Positions 1 to 8,189 of a stretch of DNA of 13,076 bases are shown here, one piece after another. The stretch is from NCBI GenBank assembly GCA_035255845.1, contig DATEZE010000047.1, positions 1 through 13,076 on the forward strand, given 5' to 3'. Each line of letters opens with the position of its first letter. The stretch's first letter is position 1. A program made the translations under genes and the position numbers. Under the pieces are notes generated by a model. It was given only the letters and a program-made list of their open reading frames with translations, was not told where the DNA came from and did not search any database. The DNA comes from JALORV01 sp035255845 (GTDB lineage: Bacteria > Pseudomonadota > Gammaproteobacteria > Burkholderiales > Burkholderiaceae_F).

Positions 1-1597
1 CACGTTGGTGCTGGAACAGGCGGTCGTACGCCGGCAATTCAAAGCGCGCGTCGTTGATCGACTCCTTGTTCGGCCCGTAGGCCATGCCGAAAAGCGTGTC
101 GCTATCCGGCTGGCCCAGTGTCCAACCGTAGCCCCACATCATCAGCTGGCCGGCCATAGACTGCTTGACCAGCTCGGGCCACTGCGCGATGCGGAAGCGC
201 GTGCGCAATCCGAGCCTGTTCATGAACTTCGACCAGAGCTCGTTGACGCTTCGATCGCGCTGGGTACTGGTCGAGGCGATTTCCAGTTCCAACGGCTCGC
301 CTTGAGGCGTTTCACGCCAGCCGTCGCCGTCGCGATCGACGTAACCGTAAACGTCGAGCAGAGCCCGCGCGCGCGCCGGGTCATACTCGGACATCGGAGT
401 GCGATAAGCGGGATCGTAGCCAAAGGTTCCGGGTGCGAATGGCGACTGGGCCAGGACGCCGTAGCCGCTGTAGATGCTGCGGATGTACTCGCGGGCGTCG
501 AAGCCGAGTGCAATCGCACGCCGCAACGCGACCTTGTCGGGCGCGTAGCCGCCGACGAGCGGATGTTCCATGTTGAAGTAGCTAAGTTGGACGTCTGACA
601 TCGGCGTCAACGTCGCCCGCACTCCACGGCGTTCCAGGAACGGCGCGAGCTTGCGGTTGGGGGCCGCGAGGCGGACCAAGTCGACCGGCACTGGATCGAT
701 GATGTCGAGTTCGCCCTGAACAAACGCCAGCCAGCGCGGCTGAGACTCCTCGATGATCGAGACCTCGACCCGATCGATCATCGGCACGCGGCGGCCACGC
801 AACCGGGCCACGTCACTGGCCAGCGCGGGCGCGGCGTCGTCCGCAGGCTCGAACTCGTAACGCTGCTCGCGGTACGCAGGGTTCCGCTCAAGGACGATAT
901 GTGACGAGCGCCGCCATGCGACGAGACGAAACGGGCCGGTGCCGACCGGATGCGCCATGATGTCGTCGCCATAGGCCTCGACCACTTCGCGCGCTATCGC
1001 ACCGAAAAGTGATGCGTCGGCAAAGCTGTAGAGCATGCGGGGATTGGGTTCCGCCAACCGCAGACGGAAGGTGTACCGATCCAGGGTGCGTAGCCCCTCG
1101 ACTTCGGTCGTGTAGTCGAACGGGCGGCGGCCTTTGAGCGACGCGGCCCGCAACTCGGTCAGTCCGACAACCTTGCTGTTCTCGAGAACGAACAGCATCG
1201 GGCTCTTCCAGCGTGGGTCGTAGATGCGCTTCCACGAGTACACGTAGTCCGCGGCGACGAGTTCGCGGCGCTCGCCCTTGAAGGCCGGGTCGTCCTGAAA
1301 GTAGATGTCCGGCCGGATCCGGAACGTGAAAGTGCGATGGTCCGTAGACACCTCGGGCATCGCGATCGCCGTATCGGTGCGCAGCCGCGCCGGGCGTGCC
1401 ATGTAGTCGAAATCGAGCGGCGCATCGAAGATGTGCGCGATGATCGTGCGCGAGTACAGGTCCTGCACCTGGGCCGGGTCGAATCCGGTTTCGGCCGAAG
1501 GGAAGACCGCTCGCAGTGTTCGCTGCGCCTGCTGCGCGCGCGCCGCCGCGCCGCTAAATGCGGCCGCGGGGGTGAGCAGGAAGTCGCGCCGGAACAT
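1..1597 (-). CDS. ABC transporter substrate-binding protein, family 5 (SBP1), C-terminus cut by window edge
   Basis: Periplasmic receptor that would bind a peptide-like solute and deliver it to a Dpp/Opp-type permease. I translated this frame by hand: it stays open for 532 codons from ATG 1597 to the left edge. The product starts with a twin-arginine-like signal (RRDFLL at residues 3-8, AxA-like cleavage near 18-22). The paralogue landmarks follow: ETGFDPAQ (36-43), PRWKSP (128-133), PVGTGPFR (217-224), QPRWLAF (286-292), YFNM (340-343) and a DxDxDG loop (421-426). The C-lobe has LMMWGYGW (485-492) and a QPDSDTLF segment typical of family 5. Compared with SBP2 about 70 C-terminal residues are missing beyond the edge. 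There is no lipobox cysteine. The start lies 4 nt after the SBP2 stop, so translation is probably coupled. It is the most distal of the four genes and one of the more divergent copies. Family assignment is firm; the ligand is unknown. Confidence 0.9.
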   Translation of the reverse strand, partial: MFRRDFLLTPAAAFSGAAARAQQAQRTLRAVFPSAETGFDPAQVQDLYSRTIIAHIFDAPLDFDYMARPARLRTDTAIAMPEVSTDHRTFTFRIRPDIYFQDDPAFKGERRELVAADYVYSWKRIYDPRWKSPMLFVLENSKVVGLTELRAASLKGRRPFDYTTEVEGLRTLDRYTFRLRLAEPNPRMLYSFADASLFGAIAREVVEAYGDDIMAHPVGTGPFRLVAWRRSSHIVLERNPAYREQRYEFEPADDAAPALASDVARLRGRRVPMIDRVEVSIIEESQPRWLAFVQGELDIIDPVPVDLVRLAAPNRKLAPFLERRGVRATLTPMSDVQLSYFNMEHPLVGGYAPDKVALRRAIALGFDAREYIRSIYSGYGVLAQSPFAPGTFGYDPAYRTPMSEYDPARARALLDVYGYVDRDGDGWRETPQGEPLELEIASTSTQRDRSVNELWSKFMNRLGLRTRFRIAQWPELVKQSMAGQLMMWGYGWTLGQPDSDTLFGMAYGPNKESINDARFELPAYDRLFQHQR

Positions 1598-1601
1598 CCG
1601 C

Positions 1602-3416
1602 TCAGCCAGCGGTCCGGCGGGCGGAGTCGTCGATGTCGACGTGCTTGAAGAAGTCGCGCGCGAACGGATGACGGCGATAGCCGATGAGCCAGGGCTGCGT
1701 CAGGTCGTTGATGTAGCGGTGTCCATGCACCTTGTAAGGCATATAGGCGACGAAGAGCCTCTTCATTTCGCGGATCGTCGCTTCGCGCTCGCTGCCATCG
1801 GGCAACTGGCGCTGCAGGTTGTAGAGGGTGTCGTACGCGGAAAGCCTGAAGCGGGCGTAATTGGTGCCGCCGATATCGCCGCTGTGTCCCAGCGCCAGGA
1901 ACGAGTCCGGATCCGATCCGGTGGCAGACCACCCCAGCCCCCACATCATCAGCTTGCCGCTGCGCGCACTCTTGTTGTTCTCTGGCCACTGGTTGACATT
2001 GAATTCGACTCGTATTCCCAGGTGATCGAGCTGCCGCTTCCACATCTCGTTGAAGGCTCGGTCGATCTGGCTCGACTGTGTGGCCATCGAGAGCACCAGC
2101 GGCGAGCCGTCCGGCTGCTCGCGCCAGCCGTCGCCGTCGCGATCGACGTAGCCAAAGGTGTCAAGCAGCGCGCGCGCTCGCGCGCGGTCAAACTCGCCCA
2201 TCTCGCTGATGAACCCCTCGTCGTAGCCAAACGTCAGCGGCGGCACCTGCGATTGAGCGACGATCATTGCACCGCGGCGGACCATGCGGATTTCCTCCTC
2301 GGTGTTGTAACCAAGGTTGATCGCGCGACGCAGTGCCACTTTCTCCGGCGTGTATCCGCCGACCACCGGGTCGTCCATGTTGAAGTAGGTGACGACGACA
2401 TCCGGATTGAGCATCCGCTGCAGATGGATTCCCTGTTTCGAGAGTGCAGGCGAGAGCTTTCCGTTCGGAGCCGCGATATTGATGAACTCTGCCGGAATGT
2501 TGATCGTGTCCTGCTGACCGTTCAGGAAGGAGAGCCAGCGCGGCTGGTTCTCCTCGATGATGGAAAGCTCGACCCGATCCACCAATGGAAGCTTCCGCCC
2601 TTTGAGTCGGGCCAGGATAGCCTGACCCTCAACGTCATCCGTCGCCGGCGTCGCGTCGTAGAACTCATCGCGGAAGGTCGGGTTGCGCTCGAGTTCGATC
2701 TTCGACGAGCGCGCCCACTTGGCGAGGCGAAATGGGCCGGTCCCAACCGGCTTGCCCATGATCTCCTCGGGATATGCCTCGACGACCTCGCGCGCGACTG
2801 CGCCGAAAACGCGGGCGTCGGTGAGATTTTCGTAGAAGCGCGGGCCCGGCTCCGCGAGCTTGATCTGAAACGTATAGCGGTCCAGAACGCGGATGCCCTC
2901 GATTTCAGCGTCGTAGTCGAACTTGCCGGCGGCCTGGGCCCGCTTGCGTGCTTCAGCCAATCCGACGATCTTGCTGCTCTCGATGGTCGTCCACAGCGGA
3001 CTCTTCCAGCGCGGATCGGCCACCCGCTTCAGCTGATAGACGAAGTCGGCTGCCACGAGCTCGCGTTGCTTGCCCTTGAAGGCCGGATCATCCTGAAAGT
3101 AAATGCCGGGCCGGATGCTGACCTTGATCGTCTTGAAATCGGGCGAGATGTCCGGCATCGCAGCGGCCGTACGCGGCTTGATCAGCGCGGGACGTGCCAG
3201 AGGGTCGTACTGCAGCGGGGCCTCGAAGATGTTCGCGACGACGTAGTTCGATGCGAGGTCCGAAATCTGTGCCGGATCGAAGCCGGTTTCGGCAAAGTTG
3301 ATCGCCCAGCGGAATACTTTCTGCTGGCCCGCCTGGGCCGGCGCCTTTGCTTGCTGAGCGTTGGCGCGGGAGATAGCGCATGCGGCACCCAGTCTGAGAA
3401 CATCCCTGCGTTTCAC
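1602..3416 (-). CDS. ABC transporter substrate-binding protein, family 5 (SBP2)
   Basis: Complete 604-residue periplasmic binding protein of the dipeptide/oligopeptide family, normal in length for the larger members. I chose the GTG at 3416, not the upstream in-frame start at 3512. The GTG forms a GTGA overlap with the SBP3 stop, has GAAGG (3424-3428) 7 nt upstream, and places a twin-arginine signal at the very N-terminus (KRRDVLRLG at residues 2-10, ANA cleavage near 18-20). Landmarks are ETGFDPAQ (43-50), PRWKSP (135-140), PVGTGPFR (223-230), QPRWLSF (291-297), YFNMDDPVVGGY (344-355), a DxDxDG loop (425-430), MWGLGW (491-496) and DPDSF (502-506). MWGLGW plus DPDSF is the usual family 5 C-lobe sequence, so this copy may keep the classical peptide-type pocket. 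It belongs to the same leftward operon as the other three copies. Ligand unknown. Confidence 0.93.
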   Translation of the reverse strand: MKRRDVLRLGAACAISRANAQQAKAPAQAGQQKVFRWAINFAETGFDPAQISDLASNYVVANIFEAPLQYDPLARPALIKPRTAAAMPDISPDFKTIKVSIRPGIYFQDDPAFKGKQRELVAADFVYQLKRVADPRWKSPLWTTIESSKIVGLAEARKRAQAAGKFDYDAEIEGIRVLDRYTFQIKLAEPGPRFYENLTDARVFGAVAREVVEAYPEEIMGKPVGTGPFRLAKWARSSKIELERNPTFRDEFYDATPATDDVEGQAILARLKGRKLPLVDRVELSIIEENQPRWLSFLNGQQDTINIPAEFINIAAPNGKLSPALSKQGIHLQRMLNPDVVVTYFNMDDPVVGGYTPEKVALRRAINLGYNTEEEIRMVRRGAMIVAQSQVPPLTFGYDEGFISEMGEFDRARARALLDTFGYVDRDGDGWREQPDGSPLVLSMATQSSQIDRAFNEMWKRQLDHLGIRVEFNVNQWPENNKSARSGKLMMWGLGWSATGSDPDSFLALGHSGDIGGTNYARFRLSAYDTLYNLQRQLPDGSEREATIREMKRLFVAYMPYKVHGHRYINDLTQPWLIGYRRHPFARDFFKHVDIDDSARRTAG

Positions 3417-5254
3417 TTGAGCGCCTTCGCCTGCATCGCTGCGTCGATATCGACGTATTGCCACCATTCTGTCCAGAACACTGGGCGGCGGAAACCTTCG
3501 ACCCACGGCCACGCGAGGTCGGTCAGTATCCGGTGGATGCCGAACTTGTACGGCGCGTAGGCCGTCATCAGCCGCTTGGCTTCCTCGAACAGCGCTTCGC
3601 GCTGCGGACCGTCCGGCAGGGTCCGCAGCTGCTCGTAGATGTCGTCGAAGCGTTTGTTCGAGAAGCGCGCCAGGTTTTGTCCGCCGAAATGCGTCGTGGC
3701 CGCCCGGTCGAGCGCTTCCAGTCCGTCAGGAGACGCGGCCGAGCCGCCGAGATTCCACACCTGCAGCTTGCCCGCGCGCGCATTGCGCAGGTTCTCCGGC
3801 CACTTGGCGGCCCTGAAATCCACCTTGATGCCCAGTGCTGCGAGGTCCTTGCGCCGCAGCTCGTCGCGCTGCCGCGAGCGCTGATCGGGTGTCGTCGCCC
3901 AGTCGAGGACCAGCGGAGCGCCATCGGGCCGCTCGCGCCAGCCGTCGCCGTCGCGGTCAATGTAGCCATAGGTATCGAGCAGCGCCTTGGCGCGTGCCGG
4001 ATCGTACTGACCGTTCTCGGAAAAGAACGTCGCCGAGTAGCCGACCGTGTTCGGCACCAGCGCCGACTGTGCTGGCACGGCCTGTCCGCGCCAGTAGAGC
4101 CGCACTTCCTGGTCGATGTTGATGCCGAGGCCGATCGCGCGGCGCAGCGCAACCTGCGGCGGTTCGTAGCCGCCGACCACCCGGTCCTGCATGTTGAAGT
4201 AGAGCAGCGTTACGTCGGACGCCAGCGTGCGCCACATTCTGACGCCCTGGTGCGCCAGATTCGGCGCCAGCTTGCCGTTCGGCGCCGCGATGTTGACGAA
4301 ATCGAACGGCAGCAAGTAGAGCAGGTCCTGCTGCTGGTTCAGGAACGACAGCCAGCGCGGCTGCACCTCGTCGATGATCGAGACCACGACGCGGTCGATC
4401 ATCGGCAGCTTGCGGCCTTTGAATTTTGCGAGCAGGGCGTGGCCCTCGGCATCGTCGGCGTTCGGTTCGCAGTCGTAGCGCACGTCGCGGTAGGTCGGAT
4501 TGCGTTCCAGCACGATCTTTGACGAGCGGCGCCATTCGGCCAGCCGGAACGGTCCGGTGCCGACCGGCTTTTCCATAATCTGGTCGCCGTAGGTCTCGAC
4601 CACCTCGCGAGCCACCGCGCCGTACAGGCTGCCGTCGGCGAGCGTGAGGACGACGCGCGGCATCGACCTTTCGAACTTCAGCAGCAGCGTGTAGCGGTCA
4701 AGCGTGCGCAGACCCTCAACGGTCGAGTCGTAATCGAACGGTGACCGATCCTTCAGTGCGCGATCGCGCAGCGCTGCCATGCCAACGATGCCGAGGTCGG
4801 CGAGCGACGCGTAGGCGGGGGACTTCCAGCGTGGGTCGAAGAAGCGCTTGAGTGAGTAGACGTAGTCCTGAGCGACGAGTTCGCGCGGCCGGCCTTTGAA
4901 CGCGGCGTCATCCTGGAACAAGATCCCCGGCTGCAGCCGAATCACGTAGGTCCGGAAGTTGTCGGAAATCTCGGGCATCGCCGCGGCGGTGTTGGGCCGA
5001 ATCTTGAACGGCCGCGCGAGATGGTCGTAACCGTAAAGCGCGTCGAACAAATGCGACGTCACGATGCGTGAGTAGAGGTCGACAATCTGTGCGGGATCGA
5101 ATCCCGTCTCAGCAACCTCGAACGGATAGCGCAATTCCTTGACGCGATGTTCGCCGGACTGGGCCCGCCCCATCGCCGGGGCGCCGAGCGCCGCGGCGGC
5201 GAGCGCCCGAAGCGCGTTGCGCCGTCCGGGCGAAGAGGGATCGCTGTTCGTCAT
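3413..5254 (-). CDS. ABC transporter substrate-binding protein, family 5 (SBP3)
   Basis: Complete 613-residue periplasmic receptor, closest by eye to SBP4. For example, 39 of 48 residues match over the stretch starting VVGGYEP. The N-terminus carries a twin-arginine-like signal (GRRNALRAL at 10-18, GRA-Q cleavage near 31), with a longer n-region than its siblings. Landmarks are ETGFDPAQ (49-56), PRWKSP (141-146), PVGTGPFR (230-237), QPRWLSF (298-304), YFNMQD (352-357) and a DxDxDG loop (433-438). Instead of the MWGxGW/DPD sequence of SBP2 it has VWNLGGSAASPD (499-510), followed by HFGGQNLARFSN (522-533), a difference shared only with SBP4. The ATG lies 8 nt after the SBP4 stop with only a weak TAGG-like ribosome site overlapping that stop codon. 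Its own stop overlaps the SBP2 start. Family certain; substrate unknown. Confidence 0.93.
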   Translation of the reverse strand: MTNSDPSSPGRRNALRALAAAALGAPAMGRAQSGEHRVKELRYPFEVAETGFDPAQIVDLYSRIVTSHLFDALYGYDHLARPFKIRPNTAAAMPEISDNFRTYVIRLQPGILFQDDAAFKGRPRELVAQDYVYSLKRFFDPRWKSPAYASLADLGIVGMAALRDRALKDRSPFDYDSTVEGLRTLDRYTLLLKFERSMPRVVLTLADGSLYGAVAREVVETYGDQIMEKPVGTGPFRLAEWRRSSKIVLERNPTYRDVRYDCEPNADDAEGHALLAKFKGRKLPMIDRVVVSIIDEVQPRWLSFLNQQQDLLYLLPFDFVNIAAPNGKLAPNLAHQGVRMWRTLASDVTLLYFNMQDRVVGGYEPPQVALRRAIGLGINIDQEVRLYWRGQAVPAQSALVPNTVGYSATFFSENGQYDPARAKALLDTYGYIDRDGDGWRERPDGAPLVLDWATTPDQRSRQRDELRRKDLAALGIKVDFRAAKWPENLRNARAGKLQVWNLGGSAASPDGLEALDRAATTHFGGQNLARFSNKRFDDIYEQLRTLPDGPQREALFEEAKRLMTAYAPYKFGIHRILTDLAWPWVEGFRRPVFWTEWWQYVDIDAAMQAKALK

Positions 5255-5262
5255 GCGATGGC

Positions 5263-7071
5263 CTACGCCGGTTGGGCGACGTCGATGTCGACGTACTGCC
5301 AGAAGGTCTGCGAATAGAGCTGACGCCGATAGCCGATCAACCAGGGCCAGGCGAGGTCGGTCAGTATGCGGTGCACGTGGAAACGGTAGGGCGCGTCTAC
5401 CGCGAGCATGCGTTTGGCTTCCCGAAACAACTGCTCGCGTTCGGGCCCATCCGGCAGCACGCGGACCTGTTCATAGATCGTGTCGTAGCGTTTGTTGGAG
5501 TAGCGCGCGAAATTCTGGCCGCCGAAATGTACGGTGGCACCCCGGGACAGTGAGTCCAGCCCGTCGGGCGCCGCTGCGGAATTGCCCAGGTTCCACACCA
5601 TCAGCTTGCCCGCGCGCCCGTTCTTCAGGTTTTCCGGCCACTTCGCCGACCTGAAGTTGATCTTGATGCCCAGGGCTGCAAGATCCTTGCGTCGGAGTTC
5701 ATCGCGTTGTCGCGCGCGCTGGTCCGAGGTCGTCGCCCATTCGAGAACCAATGGGGAACCGTCGGGCTGCTCGCGCCAACCGTCGCCGTCGCGATCGACG
5801 TAGCCGTACATGTCGAGCAGCGCCTTGGCGCGCGGCAGGTCAAAGCGCGCCGTGTCATTGACGAAGGCGGGGTCGTAGCCCATCGTGTGTGGCATCAGCC
5901 CTGACTGCGCCGGTACGGCTTGCCCGCGCCAGAACAGGCGAATCTCCTGGTCGATGTTGATGGCAAGGCCGATGGCCCTGCGCAAGGCAACCTTCTCGGG
6001 TTCGTAGCCGCCAACCACGGGGTCCTGCATATTGAAATACGTGTAAGTCACGTCGGCATTGAGGGTTCGCCACATCTGAACGTTCTGCCGAGCCAGGTGC
6101 GGCGCCAGCACGCCGTTGGGTGCGGCGATGTTCATGAAGTCCCACGGCAGTCGTTCGAGCAGGTCCTGTTGCTTGTTGAGAAAGGCAAGCCAGCGGGGCT
6201 GGGTCTCCTCGATGATGGACACCTCGACGCGATCGATCATTGGCAGCTTGCGGCCCCGGAGGCGGCGCAGCAGCGCTTGTCCTTCGGCATCGTCAGCGGC
6301 CGGTTCCGCGTCGTAGACCGCAGCGCGGTAGGTCGGGTTCCGGTCGAGCACGATCTTCGAGGACCGCCTCCAGTCCGCCAACAGGAATGGACCGGTGCCG
6401 ACGGGGTGGCTTGCGATGTCGTCGCCATAAGCCTCGACGACCTCGCGGGCGAGCGCCCCGTACAGATCGCCGGTCGCGAGCGTCTGCAAGAAGCGGGGCA
6501 GCGGACGTTCGACTCGGAACTGAATCGTGTAGCGGTCCAGCGCGCGCATTCCTTCGACCGAAGTGTCGTAGTCAAATGGCCGCTTGTTCTTCAGCGCATC
6601 TTCCCGCAGCGCCGCCATTCCGACGATCAGCGAGTCCGCCAGCGTCGCGTAGGTGGGTGCTTTCCAGCGCGGATCGAAGAAGCGCTTCAGCGAATAGACG
6701 TAGTCCGCCGCGATCAACTCGCGCGGTTTGCCCTTGAAGACCGGGTCCTCCTGGAAAAAGATGCCGGGTTTGACGCGAATGGTCCAGACGCGAAAGTCGG
6801 AGGAAACGTCCGGCATTCCGTCAGCGGTATTGGGGACGATCTTGAAGGGCCTGGCGAGGTAGTCGTAGTCGTACAGGCCATCGAAGATGTGGCCGGTGAT
6901 GATGCGCGAGTACAGATCGTTGATCTGCGCGGGGTCGAATCCGGTTTCGGCGACTTCGAATGCATAGCGCAGTGTCTTGACGGGCGATGATTGAGCCGCG
7001 CGCGACTGCGGCAGGCCGAACGGAGAAAGCGCCGCGGCCTGCAGCACAGCGCGACGACTGGGCGAATGCAA
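5263..7071 (-). CDS. ABC transporter substrate-binding protein, family 5 (SBP4), promoter-proximal
   Basis: First gene of the leftward operon, a periplasmic solute receptor of about 602 residues. I propose the TTG start at 7071. GAGGGG (7079-7084) sits 7 nt upstream, and the predicted protein then begins with a compact twin-arginine signal (SRRAVLQ at residues 5-11, AA-Q cleavage near 26). The in-frame ATG at 7125 would add 18 residues but has no visible ribosome site. The longest open frame starts at 7224 and would fill the divergent control region. Landmarks are ETGFDPAQ (42-49), PRWKAP (134-139), PVGTGPF (223-229), QPRWLAF (291-297), YFNMQDPVVGGY (345-356), a DxDxDG loop (426-431) and VWNLGNSAAAPD (492-503), paired with SBP3. 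No lipobox. Family certain; start codon moderately certain; ligand unknown. Confidence 0.9.
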   Translation of the reverse strand: MHSPSRRAVLQAAALSPFGLPQSRAAQSSPVKTLRYAFEVAETGFDPAQINDLYSRIITGHIFDGLYDYDYLARPFKIVPNTADGMPDVSSDFRVWTIRVKPGIFFQEDPVFKGKPRELIAADYVYSLKRFFDPRWKAPTYATLADSLIVGMAALREDALKNKRPFDYDTSVEGMRALDRYTIQFRVERPLPRFLQTLATGDLYGALAREVVEAYGDDIASHPVGTGPFLLADWRRSSKIVLDRNPTYRAAVYDAEPAADDAEGQALLRRLRGRKLPMIDRVEVSIIEETQPRWLAFLNKQQDLLERLPWDFMNIAAPNGVLAPHLARQNVQMWRTLNADVTYTYFNMQDPVVGGYEPEKVALRRAIGLAINIDQEIRLFWRGQAVPAQSGLMPHTMGYDPAFVNDTARFDLPRAKALLDMYGYVDRDGDGWREQPDGSPLVLEWATTSDQRARQRDELRRKDLAALGIKINFRSAKWPENLKNGRAGKLMVWNLGNSAAAPDGLDSLSRGATVHFGGQNFARYSNKRYDTIYEQVRVLPDGPEREQLFREAKRMLAVDAPYRFHVHRILTDLAWPWLIGYRRQLYSQTFWQYVDIDVAQPA

Positions 7072-7078
7072 AGTGGCG

Positions 7079-7084
7079 CCCCTC
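7079..7084 (-). promoter_or_regulatory. Ribosome binding site GAGGGG deciding the SBP4 start
   Basis: On the minus strand GAGGGG lies 7 nt before the TTG at 7071. The alternative ATG at 7125 is preceded by TTCCGCCTTCGAGC, which has no purine-rich core. This site is the main reason for preferring the TTG. Confidence 0.55.
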
Positions 7085-7150
7085 ACGCTGCCGCGACGTC
7101 GGCTGTTTGAGAATTCGGCGCTCATGCTCGAAGGCGGAATGTCGTCCGGA

Positions 7151-7180
7151 TTAGGATTCCCCGACGCAGATCGGCATAAT
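7151..7180 (+). promoter_or_regulatory. Possible sigma-70-type promoter for the rightward transporter operon
   Basis: CATAAT (7175-7180) matches the -10 consensus at five of six positions. TTAGGA (7151-7156), 18 nt upstream, matches the -35 consensus at only three of six. Transcription would begin near 7187, about 57 nt before the GTG of the permease. This is the best candidate in the divergent gap on this strand. On the minus strand I found no convincing -35/-10 pair for SBP4. Confidence 0.3.
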
Positions 7181-7243
7181 CCGCGCTTTCGCGCGCCACG
7201 TCGGCTTGTTGCAGGCGCGAACAAAACTCAGGACGTGGCTCCC

Positions 7244-8182
7244 GTGGGCGCCTATATCTTACGCAGGGTGTGGCAGATGATCCCGACGCTGGGCGGGGTC
7301 ATCCTGTTCGTGTTCTTCCTGTTCAAATGGTTCGGCGGCGACCCCGCGGAGATTCTTGGCGGACTGCTCGCGACGCCCGAACAAATCGAGGCGATCCGCA
7401 CGCAACTCGGGTTGAATGACCCGTGGTACACGCAGCTCGCAATCTTCGTGAAGTCGATCTTCACCTTCAACTGGGGCAACAGCTGGGCGACCGGCGAAAC
7501 GGTCTCCAATATCTTCCGCACCCGTCTGCCGGCGACACTGACGATCATGGTGCCGATCCTGATCCTGGAGACGGTGCTCGGCATAGTCGCGGCGATGGCG
7601 GTCGCTTATGTGCGCGGGTCGCTCACCGACCGGGCCATCATGATCATCACGACGGTGATGCTGTCGATCTCGTTTCTCGTCTACATCATCATCGGCCAGT
7701 GGCTCTTCGGCTTCTATCTCGGATGGTTCCCGGTGCAGGGCTGGACCGACAGCTTCTGGACCAACCTGACGCATTACGCGGTGCTACCGGTCATGCTGGC
7801 GGTCTTTGTCGCGCTTGCGCCGAACACGCGGCTGTATCGCAGCTTTTTCCTCGACGAGATCAACCAGGACTACGTGCGTACCGCACGCGCCAAGGGCGTC
7901 AGCGAAAACCGCGCGCTGTTCGTGCACGTGCTGCGTAACGCGATGATTCCGGTGCTGACGAACATCGCGGTGCAGCTGCCGAGCATCTTCCTCGGCTCAT
8001 TCCTGATCGAGACCTTCTTTTCGGTGCCCGGGCTCGGCCGGGAAACGCTGCTGGCGGTGAACCGCAGCGACTATCCGGTGATCCAGGCGGTGACGGTTTA
8101 TTTGGCGGTGCTGACGATGCTGATCAACCTCGGGGCGGACATGCTGTACAAGTGGGTCGACCCGCGCGTGGTGCTGAAGTGA
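7244..8182 (+). CDS. ABC transporter permease, DppB-like
   Basis: Inner-membrane subunit forming half of the translocation channel of a peptide-type ABC importer. The 312-residue product from GTG 7244 starts GAYILRRVWQMIPTL, the usual N-terminus of DppB/OppB permeases, and has AGGA (7230-7233) 10 nt upstream. The open frame extends to 7073, but that extension is not membrane-like and overlaps the SBP4 region. An N-terminal membrane segment (about 9-28) is followed by a periplasmic stretch containing GDP (32-34) and QLGLNDP (54-60). About five further segments follow (near 98-122, 133-153, 176-194, 236-258 and 280-302). The EAA coupling loop that contacts the ATPase is at about 209-236 (DYVRTARAKG...LRNAMIP). 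It is first in the rightward operon and 7 nt ahead of the second permease. YejB of the microcin C/Yej system is related, but this shorter form fits DppB better. Confidence 0.93.
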   Translation: MGAYILRRVWQMIPTLGGVILFVFFLFKWFGGDPAEILGGLLATPEQIEAIRTQLGLNDPWYTQLAIFVKSIFTFNWGNSWATGETVSNIFRTRLPATLTIMVPILILETVLGIVAAMAVAYVRGSLTDRAIMIITTVMLSISFLVYIIIGQWLFGFYLGWFPVQGWTDSFWTNLTHYAVLPVMLAVFVALAPNTRLYRSFFLDEINQDYVRTARAKGVSENRALFVHVLRNAMIPVLTNIAVQLPSIFLGSFLIETFFSVPGLGRETLLAVNRSDYPVIQAVTVYLAVLTMLINLGADMLYKWVDPRVVLK

Positions 8183-8189
8183 GGATGCG

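Noticed and set aside
220..1235. Short minus-strand frames suggesting SBP1 might be broken by frameshifts
   Set aside because: Hand translation of the frame from ATG 1597 is open for all 532 codons and matches its paralogues throughout, so the short frames are out-of-frame shadows.
1431..3560. Very long plus-strand open frame (709 codons) opposite SBP1 and SBP2
   Set aside because: It is antisense to two clear binding-protein genes and shows no family motif. Long antisense frames are expected from GC-rich codon bias, and similar ones lie opposite SBP3 (3458-4522) and SBP4 (5920-6990).
7182..7196. CGCG-CTTT-CGCG hairpin in the divergent gap
   Set aside because: A four-pair stem of simple CG repeats is expected by chance in this composition, and nothing links it to function.
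7073..7243. Upstream extension of the DppB-like permease, overlapping SBP4's extension
   Set aside because: The extra 57 residues are not membrane-like. The normal permease N-terminus begins at the GTG at 7244, which has a ribosome site.
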